NCBI GenBank assembly: GCA_050291935.1
Contig: JBNKKR010000010.1
Location: 29,586-93,585, forward strand
Source of the DNA: Desulfocapsa sp050291935
GTDB taxonomy: Bacteria; Desulfobacterota; Desulfobulbia; Desulfobulbales; Desulfocapsaceae
Reading direction: 5' to 3'
Length of the DNA: 64,000 bases
The notes under the pieces: generated by a model
The model's input: the letters and a program-made list of their open reading frames with translations, nothing else
Told to the model about the DNA's origin: nothing
The model's database searches: none
Translations under genes and position numbers: made by a program
Part shown: positions 35,939 to 45,236 of the stretch, one piece after another
How positions within the stretch are numbered: position 1 is the first letter of the stretch
Layout: the number at the start of each line of letters is the position of its first letter

Positions 35939-38140
35939 ATGGAACTCAATACGCTCAAAGACACTCCCCTTGATCTCAATGAATTAGTTGCCACAAACCA
36001 GTTTGGTTCCTTTTTTGGTGTTTCGCAAACAGTTTTCGATGATGTCTGGAACAAACTCACCGACTCTAACAATAATTCTGTTGTCTATATTTCCATGGAA
36101 ATAGGTGCTGACCCCGACGTCTTCCACCCTCTAAAACAGAAGTTGATGGCAATGGAGAAAACCGACTCCAAAAATAAAAATATCAAACGCCATCTGAAAA
36201 AATTGTTCCAGGGCCCTGAGAAAATTCCCTGTTACGGAGGAGGACTGGGAGTACTTGCTGGAGATACCTTAAAGAGTTTTGCCGATTGCCGTATCCCCGT
36301 GGTGGCAGTAAGCCTCTTATACCGCCAGGGCTATTTTTCTCAGATTGTTGACTCTAAACTTGGACAAATCTCGCAAATTGTTGATTGGCATCCGGAACAA
36401 ACACCGGGGCTTTATCTCCTTCAGGATCCTCAACAGCCTGGAACACCACTGCAGATTCAAGTGCCATTTTTCAACGAATATGACCACGAAACCGTTGCTT
36501 CGGCCCATGTTTGGATGAAAATGGAGATCAATCACAGCCTGGATTTTTTTGTACCGGAAATTTTACTTGATTTTTCTCTGCCGGACAACCCTGCTCCCAT
36601 TATTGACGCCGCAGGCCAGCTCTACAACTCGCAGTCATCGATGATCAAGGCAACCCAACGGAGGATGCTTGGTACCGGCATCCTGCCTGTTCTCGATGCC
36701 CTTGGCATCACCTCGAAAACACTGCATCTCAACGAACAGCATGGGGTAGTGGTGGCATTGCAGCTTATTGCCGAAGAATTGATAAAGACCCTTAAACATA
36801 ACGATTTCACCAAAGCAAGTGATGCGCAAATTGAACAAGCCGCTGAAACAGCAGCCAAAAGGCTGGTATACACCATCCACACCCCGGTCAAGGCGGGACA
36901 CGATAGGTTTAATAAGTCCGTATATGCAGGAATCAGCCACGAATCTTGCCGTCATATTCTGGAGCTGTTAGCAAACGACGAAGATGCGCCCCACTCCTAT
37001 AATTTTACAACCTTTGCCATGCGCGTCAATCGCGCGGCAAACAGTGTCAGCAGACTACACAGAGACGTAACCCATAAACAATTCCCTAAATTTGCAAATA
37101 AAATCACCGCCATCACCAATGGTGTCCACCATTTAACCTGGATCAGCGATGCCCGCGCAGAACTCTTTGATTCTTTTACCGAGCTACGGGGGTGGCGCAG
37201 TGACCCGGGTGTTTTACATAATGCCATAACACTTAAGGAAAACGGAAGATTTCGCACATATCTCCAACGAGCCTGGAAACAGGATTCCATAGCATTGTAC
37301 GACTATGTCAATGATATGCTGCTGGAGCATAGGAACCAAATGACCAGCACCTGGATTGATCCACCAAACTACTATTCAAATATTATTGATAACAGCAATA
37401 GGCTCTCGGCGGAGGTCTTCACCGTTGGGTTTGCCAGGCGATTCTCCACCTATAAAAGAGCGGATCTTATCTTTGACAATATCGATATCCTGTGTAAAAT
37501 CGCAACAGATAACAACTGGCCCATCAACTTTTTCTTTTCGGGAAAAGCCCATCCAGCCGATGAACCTGGAAAAGCGGTCATCAGAATGATCCTCAACTAT
37601 CAGCAGGAACTTTACGAAAAGAGCAATAACCTGATTAACCTGATCTTTATCCCCAACTACGACATGCATATTGCTAAAATGATGGTGGCAGGGGTGCATG
37701 TGTGGCTGAACAACCCCAAACGTCCACTGGAAGCTTCTGGTACCAGTGGCATGAAAGCAGCGCTCAATGGTGTCCCCAACCTCTCCATCATGGACGGATG
37801 GTGGGTCGAAGGATATCATAATGGCAGGACCGGTTGGAAATTTGGCTATGAAGGACCTGTTGAAGAAGCCGATCTCTCGGAATCTCCAGAGGCACTGTTG
37901 TATGCCGAGGATTCTGCCTCCTTTTATAAGGTCCTCCCGTCTGTTTTAGAAGAGTTTTACGCCAAAGAATCCAATACCGCATTTCTTGACAAGGCCATAC
38001 TCAATATCAGTAAAAATGTTCCCATTTTTAACACCCACCGAATGGCCGCAGAGTACCTTAGCAAATATGACCTGCAACTTCCAAAAGTACAGCAGGACAT
38101 TATGGATGGCTTTTCTAAACTTTATAACTCCAATGCCTAA
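35939..38140 (+). CDS. glgP: Alpha-glucan phosphorylase (GT35)
   Basis: 733 residues, the shorter bacterial phosphorylase form. The PLP-binding lysine is K606 in EASGTSGMKAALNG, and the active-site region ISMEIG...YGGGLGVLAGD and WVEGYHNGRTGW are intact. It releases glucose 1-phosphate from glycogen or maltodextrin. Alpha-glucan turnover is the likely role, linked by function to phosphofructokinase in the same window. It stands alone; no other glg gene is adjacent. Confidence 0.93.
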   Translation: MELNTLKDTPLDLNELVATNQFGSFFGVSQTVFDDVWNKLTDSNNNSVVYISMEIGADPDVFHPLKQKLMAMEKTDSKNKNIKRHLKKLFQGPEKIPCYGGGLGVLAGDTLKSFADCRIPVVAVSLLYRQGYFSQIVDSKLGQISQIVDWHPEQTPGLYLLQDPQQPGTPLQIQVPFFNEYDHETVASAHVWMKMEINHSLDFFVPEILLDFSLPDNPAPIIDAAGQLYNSQSSMIKATQRRMLGTGILPVLDALGITSKTLHLNEQHGVVVALQLIAEELIKTLKHNDFTKASDAQIEQAAETAAKRLVYTIHTPVKAGHDRFNKSVYAGISHESCRHILELLANDEDAPHSYNFTTFAMRVNRAANSVSRLHRDVTHKQFPKFANKITAITNGVHHLTWISDARAELFDSFTELRGWRSDPGVLHNAITLKENGRFRTYLQRAWKQDSIALYDYVNDMLLEHRNQMTSTWIDPPNYYSNIIDNSNRLSAEVFTVGFARRFSTYKRADLIFDNIDILCKIATDNNWPINFFFSGKAHPADEPGKAVIRMILNYQQELYEKSNNLINLIFIPNYDMHIAKMMVAGVHVWLNNPKRPLEASGTSGMKAALNGVPNLSIMDGWWVEGYHNGRTGWKFGYEGPVEEADLSESPEALLYAEDSASFYKVLPSVLEEFYAKESNTAFLDKAILNISKNVPIFNTHRMAAEYLSKYDLQLPKVQQDIMDGFSKLYNSNA

Positions 38141-38267
38141 TGCCTCTTTTATACAAGATACAAGTAAAATTGCAGGCCGGCAGATTTTGATTGGAAGATT
38201 TCTTTGAATGCAGTAGATTTCCTTCGATTACCGACAATAACCAACGATTTCTTCTGGAGAAAATACC

Positions 38268-38696
38268 ATGGCAAAAGCTCACATTAGCGCAACCAATGCC
38301 ACAAACAAAACAATCCGCGCAATAGATCGTAAACGTGAGAGGGAGCGTCGATTTATTTTAAAGAAAGCCAAGGAAAATGCGGAAGAATTTGCAACACGCC
38401 TGACCCAGCGCCTCACTGATCGAGAAATAATCGAAGTCAATTCATTACAAACCATACGTGAAGTATTTGCAAAACAACTCCAGCAACTTGCTTCCATGGA
38501 TGAATTTGATATTCAGATGAAGGTGGCACCAAACCGAACACTCATACCCGACCCAAATATCGTCAGCTTATATATCACCCAGTACATCATTGAAGATTTA
38601 ATTAATAATCCTGCCGTTGAAGACATCTTTGGTGAGGATATTGACGTGTATCGAGCAGTGGATTCCATCTTTAAAGTCCTGCGCCCGCCCCAGTGA
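38268..38696 (+). CDS. Uncharacterised protein coupled to a radical SAM gene
   Basis: 142 residues, mostly helical and charged, with a basic N-terminus (RAIDRKRERERRFILKKAK) and no signal peptide, metal motif or known domain that I recognise. It has an ATG with a GGAG ribosome site. The stop overlaps the GTG of the following radical SAM gene by four bases (GTGA), so the two are translationally coupled. The coupling suggests a partner, substrate or accessory protein, which is inference only. Confidence 0.7.
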   Translation: MAKAHISATNATNKTIRAIDRKRERERRFILKKAKENAEEFATRLTQRLTDREIIEVNSLQTIREVFAKQLQQLASMDEFDIQMKVAPNRTLIPDPNIVSLYITQYIIEDLINNPAVEDIFGEDIDVYRAVDSIFKVLRPPQ

Positions 38697-39976
38697 TCCA
38701 CCCATCGGAACAACCATCACTGGTTTTTGCCGATAAAAGCGGTACCATTTCCGACTTCCCGGAACTGTACGCTGCCGGAATGAGTGCTGGCACCTTTTCA
38801 CTCCCAGCACTGGAAGATTTTATTCCATTACCTGAAGGGAGCGAGCTTTTTGTGCTCCCTGGCCGTTTTCCGGTGGGTATCTTTCCCAAAAACCACGACC
38901 CACTTCTGGTGGAAGAAGATCCCTTTGGCTCAGGCATTCCGGTTCAGGCGGTGGCAGCCTTTATGTCCCCTGCCCATACCGCAATCTTCAACAGTGCTTA
39001 CCAAACCGGTAAAAAAGCTCCCCATTTGCCACTGTTTGCCTATACCGCCGTCGGCTGGCATAAAGGGCAATTCTGGACCACAGCATTTCGCAGTGATAAC
39101 GATATCCGGCAGGATGCCAATCAGTTTGATCAACAGACAATTAATAAAAAAACCATACTGCAACTGGAACGTCACAAAAATAACAGGCTTATTCAGCACC
39201 TTGGGAAATGTTGTTTGACTTACGGTTGCCCCGCTGCCAGAAATTATTTTTTGACTCGCTTTGAAGCTCCCCTCCCCACCTCTCCAACCTGCAATGCCAG
39301 ATGTATTGGATGTATATCCCTGCAAACTTCAGGAAAATGTTCGGCCACTCAGGATAGAATCCAATTTGTCCCAACAGCAAGTGAGATATGCGAAGTTGCA
39401 ATTCCCCATTTAGAAAAAGTGGCAAATGGAATTGTCAGTTTCGGACAAGGCTGTGAGGGGGAACCATTGCTCCAGGCGGATACCATTGGCAAAGCCATTA
39501 GCAATATACGTAAAAAAACAAGTCGCGGGACCATTAATCTCAATTCAAATGCCAGCAAACCAAAAGCCGTACAAGAGCTTGCAAAATGTGGTCTAAACAG
39601 CATCCGGGTAAGCCTTAATTCTGCCCAAGAGAGCCTGCACAAACGATACTATCGGCCACGGGGCTTTACTTTTCACGATGTATGTCGCTCCATTAGCGTT
39701 ATGAAGGAGGCGGGTGGTTTTGTCTCCCTCAACTACTTTATTCTGCCAGGAGTTACCGATTCAGTACCTGAATATCAGGCATTACGCACACTGCTCAGCA
39801 CCTACAAACCAGATCGTATCCAATTACGTAACTTAAATATGGACCCCGAATGGTATTTGCGTAAGGTGTATAAAGAACAAGACACCCAACCAATGGGTAT
39901 ACGACACTGGCTTACCCAAATAAAAAAAGAATTTCCTAAATTACAGCTTGGCTATTACAACCCCTCAATAAACTAG
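38693..39976 (+). CDS. Uncharacterised radical SAM protein
   Basis: 427 residues from GTG 38693. The first about 190 residues form an N-terminal domain with cysteines (GKCCLTYGCP). The radical SAM motif is CNARCIGC, preceded by PTSP and followed by FGQGCEGEPLL and INLNSNASKP, typical of the radical SAM barrel. No C-terminal SPASM motif is visible. The substrate is unknown; coupling to the small upstream gene argues for a dedicated partner. Not recognised as a named family. Confidence 0.8.
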   Translation: MIHPSEQPSLVFADKSGTISDFPELYAAGMSAGTFSLPALEDFIPLPEGSELFVLPGRFPVGIFPKNHDPLLVEEDPFGSGIPVQAVAAFMSPAHTAIFNSAYQTGKKAPHLPLFAYTAVGWHKGQFWTTAFRSDNDIRQDANQFDQQTINKKTILQLERHKNNRLIQHLGKCCLTYGCPAARNYFLTRFEAPLPTSPTCNARCIGCISLQTSGKCSATQDRIQFVPTASEICEVAIPHLEKVANGIVSFGQGCEGEPLLQADTIGKAISNIRKKTSRGTINLNSNASKPKAVQELAKCGLNSIRVSLNSAQESLHKRYYRPRGFTFHDVCRSISVMKEAGGFVSLNYFILPGVTDSVPEYQALRTLLSTYKPDRIQLRNLNMDPEWYLRKVYKEQDTQPMGIRHWLTQIKKEFPKLQLGYYNPSIN

Positions 39977-40096
39977 CAACGAGCACACTTCCTCTCGTTA
40001 TTACTTTAAAAAAAATGAGTGTCCATTCATTTTTCTGCCCTTCACAACATTTTTTCCTTGAATTCTACTAAAGATGATCTATCCTATATGATTGGG

Positions 40097-40112
40097 AATG
40101 ATTACCATCATT
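40097..40112 (+). promoter_or_regulatory. Fur/PerR-type operator candidate upstream of the Fur-family gene
   Basis: AATGAT-TACC-ATCATT is a perfect inverted repeat with a 4-nt centre and resembles the GATAATGAT core of Fur boxes. It is about 103 nt before the ATG at 40215, which suggests autoregulation. Confidence 0.5.
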
Positions 40113-40214
40113 GTCAGAAAAAGAATATTACGTGAGACGACCGTCGCGTTTCTTTGCAAGAGAGGATTCGCCCAGATGACGGTTGTTAGAATATTATTGT
40201 AGAGAGAGGGCACC

Positions 40215-40631
40215 ATGCAACTTAACCCCCAGATGCGTTTGACCACGCAACGTCAGATTATCCTTGAAGAACTTGGGAAAGTGAAAACACATCCCACGGC
40301 CAATGAAGTATACGATATGGTTCGTAAGCGTTTACCACGCATTGGCCTTGGTACCGTATACAGAAACCTTGAGCTGATGTCTGAGAGCGGTATTATCTTA
40401 AAACTTGAAGTTGGTGGCACCCAGAAACGATTTGATGCAACCATAGATCCTCATTACCATATTCGCTGCCTGATCTGTGGCAGGGTCAATGACATAGAAG
40501 TTCCGGTGATGGATGAGATCAACAGAGCAGCAGAAACCGCCAGCAACTATCAGGTACTTGGCCACCATATTGAATTTTCAGGAATTTGCAGCGAGTGTAG
40601 CGCAAAAGAGCAAGGTGATATGCCAAGCTAA
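40215..40631 (+). CDS. Fur family regulator (PerR-like)
   Basis: 138 residues. The winged-helix recognition segment TANEVYDMVRKRLPRIGLGTVYRNL and metal motifs are present: DPHYHIRC, CxxC around CLICG, and a second CxxC (CSECS) near the end, giving the structural zinc site. The PHYHIRC block and short tail suit PerR-type peroxide sensors. In anaerobes PerR typically controls rubrerythrin, and the rubrerythrin gene at 52.8 kb has a palindromic site over its -10. The regulatory link is inference. Confidence 0.85.
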   Translation: MQLNPQMRLTTQRQIILEELGKVKTHPTANEVYDMVRKRLPRIGLGTVYRNLELMSESGIILKLEVGGTQKRFDATIDPHYHIRCLICGRVNDIEVPVMDEINRAAETASNYQVLGHHIEFSGICSECSAKEQGDMPS

Positions 40632-40660
40632 TTTGCTTCCAACAAACACCCCAAAAAGAA

Positions 40661-40697
40661 GGCTCACCGGAGGCATCAACCCGGTGGGCCTTTTTTA
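40661..40697 (+). terminator. Bidirectional terminator between the Fur-family gene and tyrS
   Basis: GGCTCACCGG (40661-40670) pairs with CCGGTGGGCC (40681-40690) with one G-T pair, followed by TTTTTT on the plus strand. On the minus strand the A-rich flank before it gives a weaker T-tract, so it can also serve tyrS. Confidence 0.85.
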
Positions 40698-40699
40698 TT

Positions 40700-41917
40700 C
40701 TATAGAGGAGCAAATACTACTTTACAAAAGCGACGTTTTCCAACTTTTACCAAAAGCTCACCACTCGGTGCCACATTGGTAGCTACATCGCTCACCTTTT
40801 CACCGCCCAAAGAAACCGCATTCTGTTTTATCATACGTCGCCCATCGGAGGTGGACTTCACCATTTCAAGATCAACCAACAGTTGCGGAAGCCAGATTTC
40901 TTTATCACTGCTTATTGTAATTTCTGGAATATCATCAGGTACGCCACCTTTCTGAAAAACCTGGGCAAAATTGTCCTCCGCCTGTTGTGCCGCTTCTTTG
41001 GAATGAAAACGCGCCGTCAGTTCCCTTGCAAGTTTCTGTTTCACTTCTTTGGGATGAATTTTGCCCTCTTCCATATCATTTTTTAGGGCCGCAATTTCTC
41101 CGCTGCTTAAATCGCTGAGTAGATCAAAATAACGAAACATAAGTTCATCTGAGGCGGAGAGCACCTTGCCGTAAATATCGTTGGCAGGCTCGGCAACACC
41201 GATATAATTCCCCAGCGACTTACTCATTTTATTGACCCCATCAAGCCCTTCAAGAAGGGGTAAGGTCATGACAACCTGCGGTTCCTGGCCCCTTGATCGT
41301 TGCAGATCTCTCCCCATCAGCAGATTAAAGAGTTGATCAGTACCTCCAAGTTCCACATCAGCCTTAAGGGCGACAGAGTCATAACCCTGGATAAGGGGAT
41401 ACATAAATTCATGGATGGATATGGGGTTTCCCTCACGAAAACGCACTTTAAAATCTTCCCGCTCAAGCATCCTCGCCACCGTAAGTTCAGAAGCCAGGCG
41501 AATCATATCAAAAGAATCAAGTTCCCCTAACCATTGCGAGTTAAAAACAACTTCCGTCTTTTCGGCATCAAGGACTTTAAAGACCTGCTCTTTATAGCTC
41601 TCTGCATTTTTGGCAACATCTTCTCTGGTCAGGGCCTTCCTCGTCTCAGATTTTCCTGTGGGATCACCAATCATCCCGGTAAAATCACCGATTAAAAACA
41701 ATACCTGATGTCCAAGATCCTGAAAGTGCTTCAATTTTTGCAACAAAACGGTATGGCCGAGATGGAGATCCGGAGCGGTGGGATCAAACCCTGCTTTCAC
41801 CCGCAACGGCACACCAGTTTCTGCCGATTTTTTTAATTTCTTGACCAGTTCATCATGACCAATACAGTCAACAACACCCCTTTCCAACAGGGCCACTTGT
41901 TCTTCAATGGGTAGCAT
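40700..41917 (-). CDS. tyrS: Tyrosyl-tRNA synthetase
   Basis: 405 residues, class I. HLGH at residues 52-55, GDFTGMIGDPTGKS, and KMSKS near residue 235 are present, and a C-terminal S4-like domain ends in VKVGKRRFCKVVFA. It charges tRNA-Tyr in the cytosol. The HLGH variant and the RALT block place it in the TyrZ/TyrS2 branch rather than with the E. coli TyrS branch. It lies 41 bases after rny on the same strand. Confidence 0.97.
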   Translation of the reverse strand: MLPIEEQVALLERGVVDCIGHDELVKKLKKSAETGVPLRVKAGFDPTAPDLHLGHTVLLQKLKHFQDLGHQVLFLIGDFTGMIGDPTGKSETRKALTREDVAKNAESYKEQVFKVLDAEKTEVVFNSQWLGELDSFDMIRLASELTVARMLEREDFKVRFREGNPISIHEFMYPLIQGYDSVALKADVELGGTDQLFNLLMGRDLQRSRGQEPQVVMTLPLLEGLDGVNKMSKSLGNYIGVAEPANDIYGKVLSASDELMFRYFDLLSDLSSGEIAALKNDMEEGKIHPKEVKQKLARELTARFHSKEAAQQAEDNFAQVFQKGGVPDDIPEITISSDKEIWLPQLLVDLEMVKSTSDGRRMIKQNAVSLGGEKVSDVATNVAPSGELLVKVGKRRFCKVVFAPL

Positions 41918-41958
41918 TACTTTTCAATATTTGTTTAGTTTAATCCCTTCTGGGTGTT

Positions 41959-43518
41959 TTATTTCGCGTACTGCACTGCCCTGGTCTCACGAATCACGGT
42001 AACCCGTATCTGACCAGGATAGGTAAGCTTTTCTTCAATGGATTTTGCAATATCCTGGCTTAACAGAGTTGCCTCACCATCTTTAACCTTTTGTGAGTCA
42101 ACAATGATTCTAAGATCTCGTCCAGCCTGGATGGCGTACGATTTTTCCACACCGTCAAAAGCGCTGGCAATGGCCTCCAAGTCCTCCAAACGCTTCACAT
42201 AGGACTGCAGCATCTCCTTCCTCGCCCCAGGCCTTGCACCTGATAGAGCGTCGGCCGATTGCACCAGCACATCAAGAACCGATTGTGGCGGTTCATCTTC
42301 GTGATGCGCCCCTATGGCGTAAACGACTTCTTCCGTCTCGCCATACTTCCTGGCCAGATCCCTACCAATAATGGCATGGGAGCCTTCCACCTCATGATCC
42401 ACCGCTTTGCCAATATCATGCAATAGACCGGCACGTTTGGCAATTTTAACATCGATACCGAGTTCGGCAGCCATAATACCGCAGAGAAACGCCACTTCCA
42501 GGGAGTGCTGCAAGACATTTTGCCCATAACTTGTCCGATATTTCAAGCGACCAAGAATATTGATAAGATCAACATGAACCCCGTGGGCACCAACATCAAA
42601 GGTAGCCTGTTCGCCGGCCTCTTTCATCACCACTTCAAGCTCTTTTGTTACCTTTTCAACGACCTCTTCAATGCGAGCAGGATGGATTCGGCCATCGGTA
42701 ATAAGTTGCATCAATGCAAGACGGGCAACCTCACGGCGTACCGGGTTAAATCCAGAAAGAATAACTGCTTCGGGAGTATCATCAATAATAATGTCAATGC
42801 CGGTGGCTGCCTCAATGGCCCTGATGTTACGCCCTTCGCGGCCAATGATTCTCCCCTTCATTTCATCGTTGGGCAGAGGTACCATGGACACGGTTTTATC
42901 AGCCACATAATCCCCGGCATATCTTGAGATAGCCAGGGCCAGGATATTCTTCCCCTTACGATCGGCCTCCATCTTCATCTCGTTTTCAATACGCGCCAAA
43001 CGTTTTGCCGCATTCATCCGAGCTTCAGATTCGAGGGACTCCATTAACATCTTTTTGGCTTCTTCCTGAGAGACACCGGAGATCTTTTCCAGCTGGTAGC
43101 GTTGCTTGCCGACAAGAAGCTCTATTTCCTTATTTTTCTCAGAAATTGCATCTCGTTGAGTCTCAATTTCAGCAACTATTCGCTCTTGTTCATCCTTACG
43201 CTTGTCAAATGCACGCCACTCCTTCTTCAAAGCACTCTTCTTCTGCCCCAGACGACCGATCTCTTCCTTAAGATCTTCCTTTTCTTTTCGAATCTCTTCT
43301 GCAGCAAGTTGCTTCTGTTTATATGCCTCCTCCTTTGCCCGTAAAAGATTTTCCTTTTTAATTTGATTAGCTTGAGAAATAGCTTCCTCAATAATCTTCT
43401 TCCCTTGGGCATTTATATCGGCTTCGTGACCCTCCACAAAACGTTTACGCAAAAATACGCCACCAAGACAACCAGCCACGAGGCCCGCCACGACATACGC
43501 CACAATTTGAAAACCCAT
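41959..43518 (-). CDS. rny: Ribonuclease Y
   Basis: 519 residues. An N-terminal membrane anchor (about residues 5-22), a long charged coiled-coil (about 30-200), a KH domain (GRIIGREGRNIRAIEAATG) and an HD domain (HDIGKAVDHEVEGSHA) follow the canonical order. It is a membrane-bound endoribonuclease for mRNA turnover. Downstream is tyrS; upstream, beyond about 600 bp, lies the 6S RNA gene on the same strand. Confidence 0.97.
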   Translation of the reverse strand: MGFQIVAYVVAGLVAGCLGGVFLRKRFVEGHEADINAQGKKIIEEAISQANQIKKENLLRAKEEAYKQKQLAAEEIRKEKEDLKEEIGRLGQKKSALKKEWRAFDKRKDEQERIVAEIETQRDAISEKNKEIELLVGKQRYQLEKISGVSQEEAKKMLMESLESEARMNAAKRLARIENEMKMEADRKGKNILALAISRYAGDYVADKTVSMVPLPNDEMKGRIIGREGRNIRAIEAATGIDIIIDDTPEAVILSGFNPVRREVARLALMQLITDGRIHPARIEEVVEKVTKELEVVMKEAGEQATFDVGAHGVHVDLINILGRLKYRTSYGQNVLQHSLEVAFLCGIMAAELGIDVKIAKRAGLLHDIGKAVDHEVEGSHAIIGRDLARKYGETEEVVYAIGAHHEDEPPQSVLDVLVQSADALSGARPGARKEMLQSYVKRLEDLEAIASAFDGVEKSYAIQAGRDLRIIVDSQKVKDGEATLLSQDIAKSIEEKLTYPGQIRVTVIRETRAVQYAK

Positions 43519-44080
43519 ATACTCCCCCCCCTACGACAGCGGGACAGGACAAAACAATGAAATGAAAGAAAACAACCAAGGAAGAGATTAGGGGGCATAC
43601 CGTACGTAAACAACCTCAATATGCAACCACAAGCTATAAAGCATTTCACAAAACAGTAAATAACATCTTATCCATCACCGCAGTTGTCCTTGCCATACAA
43701 CCGACAGAGTCTTGCAGCAACCACCACCGATGACAGACGCTAGGCCAGCATAGCGCCTTAACAGAAATCTCTCATCTTTTGAAAAATAGTAAATGATCTG
43801 CAAGACACGAAGATGCTCTTTATACCACCAGGGCACTCTTTTTAGGTTGCACCTTCGGTGGTGTACGTTTCGTTTGAGCAGACAAGCTGCTCAACTCAGC
43901 TTCACATACTTTAACATTGTAAAATTACTTACACTATTAAATCGACCGCACAAGAACCGGTCGTTATTTCCTTTTTCGCCATCCTTAAAAATTTCATTCC
44001 TGTTTTGTATAATCCCACAGGATAGTTCCATTCATTTATGGGGTTATACTATTACCTCATCCCCAAAATGTTCAGAATAT
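43519..44080. other. Intergenic region upstream of rny
   Basis: About 560 bp without a credible gene. It contains repeat copy 3 (43821-43902) and presumably the rny promoter. A plus-strand frame across the repeat encodes the same SRQAAQLSF peptide as tamB, which reflects the shared repeat and not a gene. Confidence 0.5.
43821..43902. repeat. Interspersed palindromic repeat, copy 3 (longest)
   Basis: TATACCACC (43821-43829) and GGTGGTGTA (43857-43865) form an inverted repeat with one mismatch. The core 43876-43902 contains nested short palindromes (GAGCAG/CTGCTC and AAGCTG/CAGCTT). It is identical over 27 bases to the copy inside tamB. Confidence 0.65.
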
Positions 44081-44116
44081 AAAAACAGAAACCGTATAAT
44101 CCTCATACCGTTTCTG
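44081..44116 (-). terminator. Terminator downstream of the 6S RNA gene
   Basis: CAGAAACCGTAT (44086-44097) pairs with ATACCGTTTCTG (44105-44116) over 12 positions with one mismatch. On the minus strand it is followed by a T-run (plus AAAAA at 44081-44085). Confidence 0.85.
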
Positions 44117-44126
44117 AGAAAAATTA

Positions 44127-44302
44127 AATCCCCCAACCTGCCGTGTTCCCAGGAACGTAGAACCTATAATAATAGGTGGGCAGGCCCATAACCCCGTCAG
44201 AAAATTCGCCGAAACGATCTCTCTTAATGAGCCAGAGGGGCTGACCTCTTTCTGAGAGTTGGCTCAACAACACTGAAAATCACCAACAGGCCAGGGAAAA
44301 TG
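44127..44302 (-). ncRNA. ssrS: 6S RNA
   Basis: Read on the minus strand, the 5' arm TCCCTGGCCTGTTGG and later TTGAGCCAA follow the 6S consensus. TGAGCCA pairs with TGGCTCA 39 nt apart, as in the upper stem. The 3' arm GGAACACGGCAGG closes against the 5' arm with bulges. Length of about 175 nt and position between zapA and rny, with a terminator behind, match known gene orders. 6S RNA mimics an open promoter and sequesters sigma-70 RNA polymerase. Ends are approximate. Confidence 0.85.
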
Positions 44303-44423
44303 CTAACCCGTTCTCGCATAACATAGCAAACTTTTTAAGAAACGAAAACAGAATAACCCATATCATGTGTTTTTGTATCACAAGACCATACGCTTCCTTT
44401 GGAGATGTCAACCAGTAACAAAG

Positions 44424-44720
44424 CTACTTCTCCATATCCAATCCGGCAGCAATCTCTCCACCAAGTTTGAGCAAACGGGCATTGGTATCTTGCCTATATC
44501 TTGCAAATTCTTTTTTTAGTTCAACATATCGAGACGCAATATTTAAACTAGCAAGCACGGCTACCTTGCCAACAGGGATCGAACCAGCAGCGGAAGCACC
44601 TCCATTTTCCATCACAAGATCTTTTACCATCTGGATAATTTCATCCACCTCTTCTTCCGGTGCGGCCGTGTAAAAGGCAAACTGCTGGCCTATGAGCTCA
44701 AAACGGACTAGTCGTTCCAA
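44424..44720 (-). CDS. zapA: Cell division protein ZapA
   Basis: 98 residues. An N-terminal beta strand pair (VRFELIGQQFAFYTAAPEEE) and a long C-terminal coiled-coil containing KVAVLASLNIASRYVELKKE are typical of ZapA, which bundles FtsZ filaments at midcell. The coiled-coil protein encoded just upstream and 6S RNA downstream complete a conserved neighbourhood. Small gap of 20 bases to the upstream gene suggests one transcript. Confidence 0.9.
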   Translation of the reverse strand: MERLVRFELIGQQFAFYTAAPEEEVDEIIQMVKDLVMENGGASAAGSIPVGKVAVLASLNIASRYVELKKEFARYRQDTNARLLKLGGEIAAGLDMEK

Positions 44721-44740
44721 GTAATCCTCCAGAAAACACT

Positions 44741-45103
44741 TTACTGTCCAGAAGCCTCTGCACTAAACAAGTTCCCCTGTATCGCAACATCTTTTTTCTC
44801 TTCCACCGGTGTAGGCTCATCGTCATGGGAAAGCTCTTCCTCGTCTTGTTCAGGCCTATTCGCCTCATTGCTGTCAGCCTGTTCCCACTCTTCAATTTTA
44901 CCAATCAAGCTATTCACCCTCGAAGAGATCTCTCCCCGTTCTTCTTTCATGGCTGTCAGATTTTCCTCAAGGCCGGCAATGGTGTTATCACGCCGATCAA
45001 TCCGCTCCAGCAATACCCGGTTTTCATTTTTTAAAACAGAAAATTTTTCCAATAGAGTGGATACAAAACCTTCAAGTTTTGCCAATTCACTTTCTTCAGT
45101 CAT
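44741..45103 (-). CDS. ZapB-like coiled-coil protein
   Basis: 120 residues. The first about 75 are a heptad-rich coiled-coil (KLEGFVSTLLEKFSVLKNEN) and the rest is acidic and disordered (NEANRPEQDEEELSHDDE). Size, fold and position immediately before zapA suggest a ZapB-type division factor. No catalytic motif. The assignment rests on context as much as on sequence. Confidence 0.7.
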   Translation of the reverse strand: MTEESELAKLEGFVSTLLEKFSVLKNENRVLLERIDRRDNTIAGLEENLTAMKEERGEISSRVNSLIGKIEEWEQADSNEANRPEQDEEELSHDDEPTPVEEKKDVAIQGNLFSAEASGQ

Positions 45104-45236
45104 ATTGTAAACTCCGCTTTATTCTAAATATATGTAAGTTGAAAAACAACAGGAGAACATCCACTTGCTCACAAAGCATAACAGATTAAACCACCACAAA
45201 TGCACCTCCTCCAAGGAGCGATTATACCTTTGATTC

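Noticed and set aside
43793..44191. 132-codon plus-strand frame containing SRQAAQLSF
   Set aside because: Runs across the palindromic repeat and the 6S RNA terminator; the peptide matches TamB only because of the repeat.
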